NCBI RefSeq assembly: GCF_003368535.1
Contig: NZ_QSLN01000015.1
Location: 1 to 34,426, forward strand
Reading direction: 5' to 3'
DNA from: Ammonifex thiophilus
GTDB lineage: Bacteria > Bacillota > Desulfotomaculia > Desulfotomaculales > Ammonificaceae
Length of the DNA stretch: 34,426 bases
This document shows, piece by piece, positions 22,704 to 30,144 of this stretch. The notes below the pieces were generated by a model, which searched no databases, was not told the DNA's origin, and worked only from the letters and a program-made list of their open reading frames with translations. A program made the position numbers and the translations under genes. Positions within the stretch are counted from its first letter, which is position 1, and the number at the start of each line of letters is the position of its first letter.

Positions 22704-24026
22704 TTAATGCCTGTGGAGCTCGATGTCCACGACCTTGCCCCTGCTCACCGCCCGCTCGATGTGATCTATGTAGCGCTTGAAGACCGAGACCCAGCGCCTG
22801 GACTCGATGTAGCAGTTCGTGAGGTCCGAGACCTCCGCCAGCTGGACCAGTTCCTCCTCTTCCCTCTCCAGCATGGTGACGAGCTTCCGGATCTTATTGA
22901 GGAAGGCCACCGACGAGCGCAGGCGCTTGAGATCTTTCTCCAGGAGCTCCTTCTCAGCCCTCATCCGCCTAATATCCTCTTCGGATGCTCCAGCTTCCGA
23001 GAGCTTTCGTTCGAGTTCCCTGATCCTCGCCTCCTGCTCCCTGAGCTTCGCCTCTTGCTCCTTCACCTTCTTTTCCAGCTCCGGGTCGGGCCTGTATACG
23101 ACCTTCTCGACTTCGACCGGAACTTCCACCACCTTCTCCACCACCTGGGGCTGCCGTGTCCTCAGCTCTTCCAGCTCCCGCCTCAGCCTCTCGACCTCGG
23201 CCCTGTACCTCTCCGCTTCAGCGGTCCCCGCCTTCGCCTCCGCGAGGGCCTTCTCGGCCTCGGCGAGTCTCGCGGCCAGCTCCTCCGCCCTGCGCCTCTC
23301 GGCCTCGGCGCGCGCTTCGGCCTCTTCCGCGGCCTTTTCGACGGCCTCCAGCCTTGCCTTGAGCTCCTGGTAGGCCCGGTGGATGCTGATCTCCCCGGCG
23401 TCGAGCCTGCGGATCAGCTCGGGGTCGGCGTGCTCGGCGATGAACTTGGCCTTGCGGTAAGTCTCACCGGAACCAAAACCGACCAGTTCGGCAATCTTAT
23501 CACGCGTTTTACCGCTGCCCAGAAGACTTTCCGCACCGGTGACCTCAGCTTCTTCCCGAGTGTCAGGATTCTGACACTCGGCAACCATTTTCTGGTATTC
23601 CCGAGGTGCAAAATTTTGCACGTCGGTAACCATATCCTGGTTATTCTGGTATTGCTTTAAGTTCGACAGGCTCCGCTCCCGGGCCAGGGCTGCCCTTATG
23701 CGCTCCAGCCGCTGGGCGTAGTCCATCCGCTCCGAGAAGGTGAAGTCCTTGCGGTTCTCGTTCTCGGAGATCTCCAGCAGGAGCTGGTGTTCGGCGTCGC
23801 GCGGGGCCATGACCTTGACCGGTATCTCCTCCCAGCCCAGGAGCTGGCAGGCCCTCACGCGCCTCTCCCCCGCGATCAGCACGTTGTCCGGCGTGACCAC
23901 CGGGAAGTTGATGAGCCCGTTCCTCTCTATGTCCCGCGCCAGCTCCTCCAGGTCGCCCAGGTCCTTCCTGATGCGGTCCAGGATCTTGATGTCGGCTATC
24001 CGGATCCTCCTGATGCACTCCTCCAC
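22704..24026 (-). CDS. parB: ParB-family partition protein with long coiled coil
   Basis: About 440 residues. The N-terminal ParB/Srx domain (about 1-95) has LIAGERRVRACQLLGWEEIP and ENENRKDF, the CTP-binding/clamp motifs. A central helix-turn-helix region (about 150-215: SGKTRDKIAELVGFGSGETY) should bind the parS-like site. A very long Glu/Arg/Ala coiled coil (about 225-370) and a C-terminal domain (NKIRKLVTMLEREEEELVQL ... WVSVFKRYIDHIERAV) follow; ordinary ParB has no such coil. GTG 24026 has GGGGAG eight bases upstream; GTG 24035 is the alternative. No ParA is visible in the window; the only motor is the ParM-like protein 6 kb away. Confidence 0.9.
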   Translation of the reverse strand: MEECIRRIRIADIKILDRIRKDLGDLEELARDIERNGLINFPVVTPDNVLIAGERRVRACQLLGWEEIPVKVMAPRDAEHQLLLEISENENRKDFTFSERMDYAQRLERIRAALARERSLSNLKQYQNNQDMVTDVQNFAPREYQKMVAECQNPDTREEAEVTGAESLLGSGKTRDKIAELVGFGSGETYRKAKFIAEHADPELIRRLDAGEISIHRAYQELKARLEAVEKAAEEAEARAEAERRRAEELAARLAEAEKALAEAKAGTAEAERYRAEVERLRRELEELRTRQPQVVEKVVEVPVEVEKVVYRPDPELEKKVKEQEAKLREQEARIRELERKLSEAGASEEDIRRMRAEKELLEKDLKRLRSSVAFLNKIRKLVTMLEREEEELVQLAEVSDLTNCYIESRRWVSVFKRYIDHIERAVSRGKVVDIELHRH

Positions 24027-24056
24027 AGGAACCACTCCCCATCCAGGACTGGTCTC

Positions 24057-24091
24057 AAAAAAAAAGAAAAAGCCCAGCTTCCCTACCGGGC
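24057..24091 (-). terminator. Intrinsic terminator after the kinase-fold gene
   Basis: GCCCAG (24072-24077) and CCGGGC (24086-24091) form a short stem with one G-T pair, followed on the minus strand by TTTTTCTTTTTTTTTT. The next start (parB) is 30 nt beyond. Confidence 0.7.
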
Positions 24092-24116
24092 ATCAAAAGG
24101 CAGAAGCCGGTGGTAA

Positions 24117-25607
24117 TCAGAACGCCGGTACCTGGCCCAGCACTTCACCGAAGAACCCGGCGAAGTCCCGCCGCAGGCCGTTCTTCCTCTCCACGGCGCG
24201 CCGCAGGAACTCCTCGCCCACCTCCTCGGGCGAGGGCTGCCTGCCCAGCCTCTCGGCCGCGAACTTCGCCATCCTCTGCCACCAGGCGACCTCTTCTTTC
24301 CTCGGGCTCTTCACCGCCGCTTCCACCAGCGGCCGCAGGAGCTCCCTGTACTCGTCGTCCGGGATCCTTTCGAAGACTTCAATCACGGGCAGGGCATCGT
24401 AAGGGTTGAGCTGCACCTTGCCCTCGCGCGCCGCCCGGTAGAGCGCGTAGTAGACCGGCGGCGGCGCGCCGTACTTCCTGTTCGGGTGGTAGTTCAGGTC
24501 CAGCCGGTCTTCCCCGAAGTACTTGAACGCCTGGCCCTTGTCGACGTTCACCATGGCCCCCGACGGGGTCGTGATGAAGTTGTCGTGCTTCGCGTCGAAG
24601 TCTCCAATTGCCCAGGAGACGACGTGCTGCCTCACGAGCTCCCGGACCTGCGCCGGGGAGTACTTGGCCGGGTCGGGGCCGAGGGGCTGGGCGTTCTCCA
24701 CGAAGGGCTGCAGGCTCCCCACCCCCTGGTCGGTCTCGACGGTGAAGACCGGGAGGGTGCCGACGCCCACCCGCCGGGCGATGTTCGCGGCGACGGACTC
24801 GACGGCGGCCTTGACCCCGCCGGTGTTCTTGTCCGGCTTGAAGAGCCACCTGCGCCCCTTTTCGTCCGTGTAGAAGTGCTTTTCGTGTACCCCGCCCAGG
24901 TGGGACGCCGGGCCCGCGTAGCTGAGCTTGAGCTGGGCGACTTCCTCGGCCCCCACGTCGGGCAGGGACTCCTTGACAGCACGGCGGAACTTGAAGACGT
25001 CGATGATCCGCCTGACCTTCTGGGAGAAGTCGGACGCCCCGAGCTTGAGGTTGGCGCTGCCCTTAGCGACCTTCTCCTTAGCCTTCTGGATGAGGGAGAG
25101 GACGTCGAGGGCGGGGAAGGCAACTGTTACCGTGCCGTCCGGGGAGGCCTGCATGAACGCCGCCACGGCACCGGCCTCTGCCTGCGACAGCCTCTCCCGC
25201 TCTTCCGCGGGGAGGGCGGCCGCGTCGGCCTCAGCGGCGGGGGCCGTCTCCTGGACGGTGGTCTCTGCCGCGTCCGGGTAGGCGGGGTTCGCGACCGCGC
25301 CCAGCACGGGGGACCCGGCCAGGACCGCCCCGTGCTTGACCTTCTTCTTGGCTACCGCCGCCGCGACCTGGGCCGCCTTCGGCCACTTGGCCATTATACC
25401 GGCCGCAAAGGCCGCCAGGACGGGGGACGAGCCTTTAGGGGCCGCCGAGACCGCCTTGTCCAAGCCTTCGTACCCCGCGGCCGTCGGGGACAGGTCGCCG
25501 GGGGCCTGGGGCTTGGCCGCGCCCGGGGGGACACCGGCGCCGCCCGTGCCCCCGCCGACAAACGCCAGCGCCGCCGCCTTCTTGCCCTTCTTCTTCCCGC
25601 CGCCCAC
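24117..25607 (-). CDS. Tagged kinase-fold protein (PI-kinase/HipA-like)
   Basis: A 496-residue protein; GTG 25607 has GAGGTGTG eight bases upstream. It opens with the tag MGGGKKKGKKAAA, followed by a Gly/Ala/Pro-rich stretch to about 140. The kinase-like domain spans about 225-450: LFKPDK (K257, ATP lysine candidate), KAAVESVAANIARRVG (E270), LQPFVENAQPLG hinge, catalytic loop GDFDAKHDN (335-343; D338, N343) and metal motif VNVDKGQAFK (D356). This order matches PI3/4-kinase-like and HipA-like folds found in effectors and toxins; the substrate is unknown. There is no signal peptide or membrane helix. It is followed by parB. It could be a polyvalent protein carried by conjugative elements. Confidence 0.7.
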   Translation of the reverse strand: MGGGKKKGKKAAALAFVGGGTGGAGVPPGAAKPQAPGDLSPTAAGYEGLDKAVSAAPKGSSPVLAAFAAGIMAKWPKAAQVAAAVAKKKVKHGAVLAGSPVLGAVANPAYPDAAETTVQETAPAAEADAAALPAEERERLSQAEAGAVAAFMQASPDGTVTVAFPALDVLSLIQKAKEKVAKGSANLKLGASDFSQKVRRIIDVFKFRRAVKESLPDVGAEEVAQLKLSYAGPASHLGGVHEKHFYTDEKGRRWLFKPDKNTGGVKAAVESVAANIARRVGVGTLPVFTVETDQGVGSLQPFVENAQPLGPDPAKYSPAQVRELVRQHVVSWAIGDFDAKHDNFITTPSGAMVNVDKGQAFKYFGEDRLDLNYHPNRKYGAPPPVYYALYRAAREGKVQLNPYDALPVIEVFERIPDDEYRELLRPLVEAAVKSPRKEEVAWWQRMAKFAAERLGRQPSPEEVGEEFLRRAVERKNGLRRDFAGFFGEVLGQVPAF

Positions 25608-25645
25608 GGATTACACACCTCACTTCCCGAAACGGGGGTTCGCTT

Positions 25646-25683
25646 AAAAAAAGAAGAACCGCCCTGTGCGATCCAGGGCGGTT
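25646..25683 (-). terminator. Intrinsic terminator upstream of the kinase-fold gene
   Basis: A perfect ten-base stem, AACCGCCCTG (25657-25666) and CAGGGCGGTT (25674-25683), is followed on the minus strand by CTTC and seven T (25652-25646). The kinase-fold start is 38 nt beyond. No gene ends close before it, so it would terminate a transcript entering from the repeat region. Confidence 0.85.
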
Positions 25684-25697
25684 TGAATTTTCGATGT

Positions 25698-25979
25698 CGT
25701 AACTGTCGTAACTGCCGTAACTACGCGGGTTTCCGGGTTCGGTTTGTCGTAACCTTGCCGTATCTGCTGAACTTGCGCAAGAATTTACAGGTAACACAGG
25801 TAACAAGGTAACACCTTGTCCTTCCTGGCCTCACCGGGTAACTTCTAGGTAATGGGGGTAATGGAAGTTCCTTCCATCTTCCCGGTTCCTCAAAACCAAA
25901 GGTGTAACAGGTGTAACTGGTGTAACCAGGCGGCTTTCGGGTTCGTCCGCCGGTGTAACATTTTGTAAGTGGTGTAACC
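25698..25979. repeat. GTAAC-rich 9-bp repeat block (candidate origin or partition site)
   Basis: The 391 bases from 25684 to 26074 carry no convincing gene. Three exact-period groups of nonamers are visible: CGTAACTGT / CGTAACTGC / CGTAACTAC at 25698-25724, GGTAAC-type copies at 25790-25815, and GGTGTAACA / GGTGTAACT / GGTGTAACC at 25901-25927, with further copies near 25951 and 25971-25979 and single GTAAC sites near 25750 and 25848. A small palindrome TGGAAG-TTC-CTTCCA lies at 25862-25876. The base composition is lower in GC than the flanks. The units are shorter than typical 18-22 bp iterons and are not DnaA boxes. Confidence 0.65.
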
Positions 25980-26074
25980 ACGCAGGTTTGCAGGTTTCCC
26001 CGTACGTTGGGTCCGGATGAATTAGCCTACCATCCATTAAAACATACCACACGTGCCATAGAAAAAGCAACCGG

Positions 26075-26698
26075 CTATTCCCCGGCTTCGATCTCCGCCT
26101 GCCCCCACGCTTCCCATATCACCGTCTGCTCGGCCGAGGCCCGCTGGCCGAGCTCCGAGAGGTAGCGCCAGAGCGACACCCCCGCCGGCGGGGGAGGGAC
26201 GAAGTCCACGTAGAGGTCGGGGGCCGACGCCACCGCTTCCTCGTCGGACGCGGTGTCGGGGTCGAAGCACACCCGCTCGAAGACCTGCACCCCGACCGTC
26301 ACCCCGTTGGCGTTTTCGGCGTGGTACTCCAGCGCCCCCGGCATGTCTTCCGGCGGGATGCTCCGCAGCACGCCGGGCCAGTACCGGCCCAGCCGCCAGT
26401 CGGGGTAGCCGCCGAGCTCGGGGTCGTAGGCGGGCTTTTCCTCGGGGGTGTAGAAGAACGTGGGGACCTCCCGCCACACCCACCGCCCGTCCCCGAGGAC
26501 GACGGCCAGGGCCACGGGCCACTCGGGGCCCAGGCCGTGGAACTCGTCGGGGAAGGGCCTTTCCAGGAAGCGGTAGACCCTCACCCTCTCCCCGGGCCGG
26601 AACAGGTAATCCAGCATGGCCTCCTTGTCCAGCCCCGGGGAGCTGAAGTACGCGAACTCGATCTTCCTCTCGATCTCACGCACGCGGTCCCTGTTCAA
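26075..26698 (-). CDS. Unknown 207-residue protein at the end of the beta-clamp operon
   Basis: TTG 26698 follows the dnaN stop by 27 nt with a GGGGGGA site upstream. The protein is acidic and soluble. The N-terminus is MNRDRVREIERKIEFAYFSS; the middle is rich in aromatic residues and Pro (RVRVYRFLERPFPDEFHGLG, WVWREVPTFFYTPEE); the end is LWRYLSELGQRASAEQTVIW. No family is recognised. A weak hairpin (CCGG-N7-CCGG, then GCTTTTT) follows its stop near 26052-26080 and may end the operon before the repeat block. Confidence 0.65.
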   Translation of the reverse strand: MNRDRVREIERKIEFAYFSSPGLDKEAMLDYLFRPGERVRVYRFLERPFPDEFHGLGPEWPVALAVVLGDGRWVWREVPTFFYTPEEKPAYDPELGGYPDWRLGRYWPGVLRSIPPEDMPGALEYHAENANGVTVGVQVFERVCFDPDTASDEEAVASAPDLYVDFVPPPPAGVSLWRYLSELGQRASAEQTVIWEAWGQAEIEAGE

Positions 26699-26725
26699 AG
26701 CGATTTCCCCCCTTACTATCCCAAA

Positions 26726-27841
26726 CTACACCAGCCTCAGCGGCAGCACCAGGGCCAGGTACTCCGGGCGGCCGGCCGAGGTTATGGTTGCCGGGGCCAT
26801 AGGGCCGTAGAGGAAGACCAGTACCTCTGCCTCACGGTCCAGCACCCGCAGGGCCTCCATGAGGTAGTCGGCGTTGAAGGCCAAGGTGAGGTCTTCCCCT
26901 TCCGCCCAGCCGTCTACATGCTCCCTGAACTCCCCCGCCTCGCTGCGGGCTTCGAGCCTTACCCCTTCTCCCTCTTTGACCAGAAAGACCGCCGGGACGC
27001 CGGAAGCGCTGGCCCGGGCTATGACGCGCGCCCGCTCAAGGCAAGAGAGCAAGGCGCCGACGGTCGAAGTGAGGGAAGTCGCGGGAGGATCCTTGGGCAG
27101 GGCCTGCTGCCAGTCGGGAAATTTGCCCTCGATCAGCCGCGACTGGAGCTCCACCTCTTCCCAGTAGAAGGAGGCCGTAGTCCTGCCCAGCCGCACCTCC
27201 CTGGGGTCTCCCCCAAGGAGCCTCCCCAGCACCAGGACCTCCTTCAGGTGCTGGGCGGGCACCACCCGCGACTCCGGCTTCGGCTCTTCCCCCGGGCGGA
27301 AGACCGCCAGCCGGTGCCCGTCGGTAGCCGCGAGGGTGAGGGGGGCGCCGGGGGTGAAGGAGAACTCCACGCCGGTGAACACGGGTCGCAGGTCGTCCGC
27401 GGCCGCGGCGTAGAGGACGCAGCGCAGCGCGTCCAGCAGCCCCTCCCCCGGGAACTCCAGGACTTCCTCCGCACTCTGCTCCATCAGGGGGAACTCTCTG
27501 GGGTCCATGCCGGTAAGGCGGGCCTCCCCGCCGGGGTAGGAGAGTAAAACTTGATTCGACCCGGCCTGCCTGAGCTCCACCGGGGAGTCCTCCGGCAGGC
27601 GGCGCACCAGGTCGAAGGTCTCCTTGGCCGGCAGCCAGAGCTCCCCTTCCTCCTCCAGGTTAACCCGAGGCAGCTGCACCGTTACCTGAACATCAAGGTC
27701 GGTAGCGGTGGCAGTAAGCTTGTCCCCTTCCTTCCGGAAGAGTATCCCGGCAAGCTGCGGCATGGAAGGTTTGGAGGGGATACAGCGCAGGCAGACGCTC
27801 AGGACTCTCTCCAGGTCCTCTTGGCTCATGATCAACTGCAA
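26726..27841 (-). CDS. dnaN: DNA polymerase III beta sliding clamp
   Basis: A 371-residue clamp of normal length with the three-domain pattern. The start MQLIMSQEDLERVL matches the family 'MKF.I.KEDL'; TTG 27841 therefore fits better than the internal ATG. Typical segments: RPVFTGVEFSF and TLAATDGHRLAVFR (central domain), IEGKFPDWQQALP, TLAFNADYLMEALRVL and the closing YLALVLPLRLV. The ring tethers the replicative polymerase to DNA. It begins 4 nt after the ADP-ribosylglycohydrolase stop. A clamp gene on a mobile element rather than beside dnaA is uncommon; it may give the element its own replisome contact. Confidence 0.95.
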   Translation of the reverse strand: MQLIMSQEDLERVLSVCLRCIPSKPSMPQLAGILFRKEGDKLTATATDLDVQVTVQLPRVNLEEEGELWLPAKETFDLVRRLPEDSPVELRQAGSNQVLLSYPGGEARLTGMDPREFPLMEQSAEEVLEFPGEGLLDALRCVLYAAAADDLRPVFTGVEFSFTPGAPLTLAATDGHRLAVFRPGEEPKPESRVVPAQHLKEVLVLGRLLGGDPREVRLGRTTASFYWEEVELQSRLIEGKFPDWQQALPKDPPATSLTSTVGALLSCLERARVIARASASGVPAVFLVKEGEGVRLEARSEAGEFREHVDGWAEGEDLTLAFNADYLMEALRVLDREAEVLVFLYGPMAPATITSAGRPEYLALVLPLRLV

Positions 27842-27844
27842 GGC

Positions 27845-28813
27845 TCAATCCCTCCCCTCGATTTCGATCCTTTCGCGTGCTAGCCTGGCAAGCTCCCCGG
27901 CTGCGGTGTCGAGGCGCGCCCGCTGGCCCTCATCAAACTTGTCCAGCCAGCGCCGCGGTATAGCTTCATACCCGTACATGACCCCGGCCAGGCCACCGGT
28001 CACCGCCCCGACGGTGTCGGCGTCCCCGCCCAGGTTGACCGCCTTCACCACGGCTTCCTCGAAGCTTCCCGAGTTGGCCGCGCACCACAGGGCGCACGCC
28101 AGCGTGTCCACCGTGTAGCCGGTGGGCCGCAGCCGCTCCTCCGGCCAGTCAAGCACTCCTGCCAGCTTCCCCGCCAGCGAAGAGGCCGCCCGTCCCAGCT
28201 CGCCCAGCGGCGCCTCTTTTTTCATCTCGGCCAGCGCCCGGGCAAAGGCCGCCGGGAGCTCCTTCCCTTCCAGGAAGCCCTGCACCGTGCGGCAGTACAG
28301 GAAGCACGTGAGCCCCGCCTCCGGATCCCAGTGGGTCATGCGGGCTACCTCCATGCAGCGCCTGAAGAGTCCGGCCGGGCCGGGGTAGGCGAAGGCCAGC
28401 GGCAGCGTCCGCATGAGCGCCCCGTTCCCGGCGGTCATGCCGGTGCGGGCGTGGACCTCGCGGGCCGCCCGGTGCCAGTCCCCCAGCCGGTCGTAGGCGC
28501 GGAAGACCGCCCGGACCGTGCCGCCGACGTCCGGCGGGTTCGTGGCCCGCCACCGGAGAAAACCTTCCCCGACGTGTGGGACGGGGTTTTCCGGATCCGC
28601 TAGAACCCCCTCGGCCACGGCCAGCATCATCTCTGTGTCGTCCGTCCACTCGCCGGGGCGCAGCCCCAGCCAGCCGCCGCCCACGATGTCCTTCAGGACC
28701 CCGTACCTCCGCCGGACTTCCTCGCGGTCCACGAACTCCACCGTCGCGCCCAGGGCATCCCCCACGGCCAGGCCGTAGAGGCCGCCCCGGATTCTGTTGG
28801 CCAGGCCGGTCAT
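27845..28813 (-). CDS. ADP-ribosylglycohydrolase (DraG/ARH family)
   Basis: A 322-residue enzyme that removes ADP-ribose from proteins or nucleic acids using two metal ions. The family motifs are intact: GGLYGLAVGDALGATVEF near residue 10-27, GEWTDDTEMMLAVAEG (metal ligands, near 54-70), NGALMRTLPLAF (near 130) and NLGGDADTVGAVTGG (metal ligands, near 261-275). The ATG at 28813 overlaps the previous stop (ATGA), so it is coupled to the small Cys protein. In context it may reverse an ADP-ribosylation made by the host, by a rival, or by the element's own candidate ART-like protein. Confidence 0.92.
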   Translation of the reverse strand: MTGLANRIRGGLYGLAVGDALGATVEFVDREEVRRRYGVLKDIVGGGWLGLRPGEWTDDTEMMLAVAEGVLADPENPVPHVGEGFLRWRATNPPDVGGTVRAVFRAYDRLGDWHRAAREVHARTGMTAGNGALMRTLPLAFAYPGPAGLFRRCMEVARMTHWDPEAGLTCFLYCRTVQGFLEGKELPAAFARALAEMKKEAPLGELGRAASSLAGKLAGVLDWPEERLRPTGYTVDTLACALWCAANSGSFEEAVVKAVNLGGDADTVGAVTGGLAGVMYGYEAIPRRWLDKFDEGQRARLDTAAGELARLARERIEIEGRD

Positions 28814-29121
28814 CCCGCGCCACCTGCCTTCTCCTCTGCCGGGGCAGCTTCCCCTGCCTTAAAGAGGCCCGCCAGCACCTTTTCCACCTCTGCGGCGACC
28901 GATTCTCCGGTGAGCTTGCCCAGCGCTTCCATAGGGATGCAGCCCTGGATCTGAATGCAGACGAACACCTTCGGCTCAGCGCACCGCTTCCTGCACTTGT
29001 CCCCGTAGCACTTCTCGGCGTGCACGAACGTTCTCAGGCGCGGGGTCAGGGGCGAGAGTATCTGGTCAGCCAGGTAGAGGATCTCGTCGCGCTCCGCTTT
29101 TGTGATGTAGCACTTGGGCAT
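28810..29121 (-). CDS. Small Cys-containing protein, unknown
   Basis: About 103 residues from ATG 29121, with AGGTGG eleven bases upstream (a TTG nine bases earlier is possible). It contains KCYGDKCRKRC (residues about 40-50) and FVCIQIQGC, perhaps a metal or iron-sulfur site, and an Ala/Glu-rich tail. The helical start KAERDEILYLADQILSPL is followed by the Cys cluster. It is coupled to the ADP-ribosylglycohydrolase through an ATGA overlap. I recognise no family. Confidence 0.6.
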   Translation of the reverse strand: MPKCYITKAERDEILYLADQILSPLTPRLRTFVHAEKCYGDKCRKRCAEPKVFVCIQIQGCIPMEALGKLTGESVAAEVEKVLAGLFKAGEAAPAEEKAGGAG

Positions 29122-29162
29122 CAGGATCAACACCACCTTTCAGGCGGGAGATTTCCGCCGGG

Positions 29163-29903
29163 CTACAAGTGCCGCGGTGCTCGGCGTGCTTTCTGCAACT
29201 TCTTTTGCCTTTCCGCCCGCCTGGAGAGGGCCCTCTCGACCTCTTCCGGGGTGGCCAGCCCCTTTTCGACCAGCCACTCCACCGGCACTTCCACCGAGAA
29301 GCCGCCGGGCGAGAAGAGAGAAGCACCCTTCCAGTGCCAGTCGCTGCCCGCGGTCTGGAGGACGAACCGGCCGCACCACTCGGAAGCCCCGTTCAGCCAG
29401 GGAGAGACATCGAAGTCCCCGTTCATCCAGTTGCGCGTCTCTATACCGTCCAGCCCGGCCCTCAGGCACATGGAGAGTATGAACGGGGTGAGCAGGCCGT
29501 TCCGCCCCGGGTGGGCCAGCACCGCCACGCCCCCCCGGACGTGGACCTCTCCCACCGCTTCCCGCGGCGTGAGGGTGCAGGGCGGCAGGTCTTCCTTCAG
29601 GTTGTAGGCCAGGAGGTGCACCCGCCACCCGCCGACAACCGTGGTCAGCTCGACGCCCGGGATCACCAGTATGGGCAGCTTGCACCTTTCGGCCACGCGC
29701 TTGGCGAACCAACCCGAAGCGACGCAGTCGTGGTCGGTGACGGCGACCGCATCTATGCCCCTTTCTGCCGCTGCAACCAGGAACTCCGCAATGTCTTCTG
29801 CATCGCGCTCTGTCGGCACCCGGGGCGACGTGAAGCTGCAGTAATACCGGTCTGCCAGCGGGTGGGTGTGGAAATCAACGCTCAAGACCTGCACCTTTTT
29901 CAT
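29163..29903 (-). CDS. PHP-domain phosphoesterase
   Basis: A 246-residue enzyme of the polymerase-and-histidinol-phosphatase fold. The metal-binding motifs appear in order: VDFHTHP (residues 9-15), AVTDHD (near 53-58), IPGVELTT (near 81), VLAHPGRNG (near 124) and TAGSDWHW (near 185). Relatives hydrolyse nucleotide or sugar phosphates or act as nucleases (RNase AM/YciV type); the substrate cannot be told here. The gene overlaps the ribbon-helix-helix gene by 29 nt, and AGGAAAGG precedes its ATG. Confidence 0.88.
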   Translation of the reverse strand: MKKVQVLSVDFHTHPLADRYYCSFTSPRVPTERDAEDIAEFLVAAAERGIDAVAVTDHDCVASGWFAKRVAERCKLPILVIPGVELTTVVGGWRVHLLAYNLKEDLPPCTLTPREAVGEVHVRGGVAVLAHPGRNGLLTPFILSMCLRAGLDGIETRNWMNGDFDVSPWLNGASEWCGRFVLQTAGSDWHWKGASLFSPGGFSVEVPVEWLVEKGLATPEEVERALSRRAERQKKLQKARRAPRHL

Positions 29904-30084
29904 TCCTTTCCTGTTCTTTCTCCTCGAGGCCGACGGGCCTGCCTCCGCGCCGCAAGTAGCCGATGTAGCCGCGGATTATCTCCGACACCGTGGTGTCCAG
30001 GTCGACCGCCAGGCGGCGCAGGAACCGCCACTCCTCCTCGCTCAGCCGCACCTGCACGGCCTTGACCTTTTCCCCCGTTCTCAA
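29875..30084 (-). CDS. Ribbon-helix-helix (CopG-type) regulator
   Basis: A 69-residue protein with the RHH pattern KAVQVRLSEEEWRFLRRLAV and DTTVSEIIRGYIGYLRRGG, then a charged tail. The beta strand VQVRL should bind DNA as a dimer. TTG 30084 is supported by GGGAGGG seven bases upstream. As the first gene behind a perfect-consensus promoter flanked by inverted half-sites, it probably represses its own operon (PHP, Cys protein, glycohydrolase, dnaN). Confidence 0.85.
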   Translation of the reverse strand: MRTGEKVKAVQVRLSEEEWRFLRRLAVDLDTTVSEIIRGYIGYLRRGGRPVGLEEKEQERNEKGAGLER

Positions 30085-30097
30085 GACTTTCCCTCCC

Positions 30098-30144
30098 GTA
30101 GTGTATTTTTGCTTTCATTATAGCATGAATGCACTACATGTCAA
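30098..30144 (-). promoter_or_regulatory. Consensus promoter with flanking inverted half-sites
   Basis: On the minus strand TTGACA (30144-30139) and TATAAT (30122-30117) are both perfect, with a 16-base spacer. GTAGTG sits just inside the -35 (plus 30132-30137 as CACTAC) and its inverse CACTAC lies downstream of the -10 (plus 30098-30103 as GTAGTG). These are candidate sites for the ribbon-helix-helix protein encoded directly downstream. Confidence 0.75.

Noticed and set aside
22704-24026. Chromosomal ParABS locus.
   Set aside because: There is no ParA, the coiled coil is atypically long, and the neighbours are transfer and element-maintenance genes.
25698-25979. CRISPR array.
   Set aside because: Units are 9 bp, directly adjacent, with no unique spacers and no cas genes nearby.
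25698-25979. DnaA-box cluster.
   Set aside because: The unit length is also nine, but GGTGTAACN and CGTAACTGN do not match TTATCCACA-type boxes.
25435-26070. Three short minus-strand frames with repeats such as YTSYTCYT and TPVTPVTP.
   Set aside because: They overlap one another, have no ribosome sites, and their repeats are produced by the 9-bp GTAAC units in different frames.
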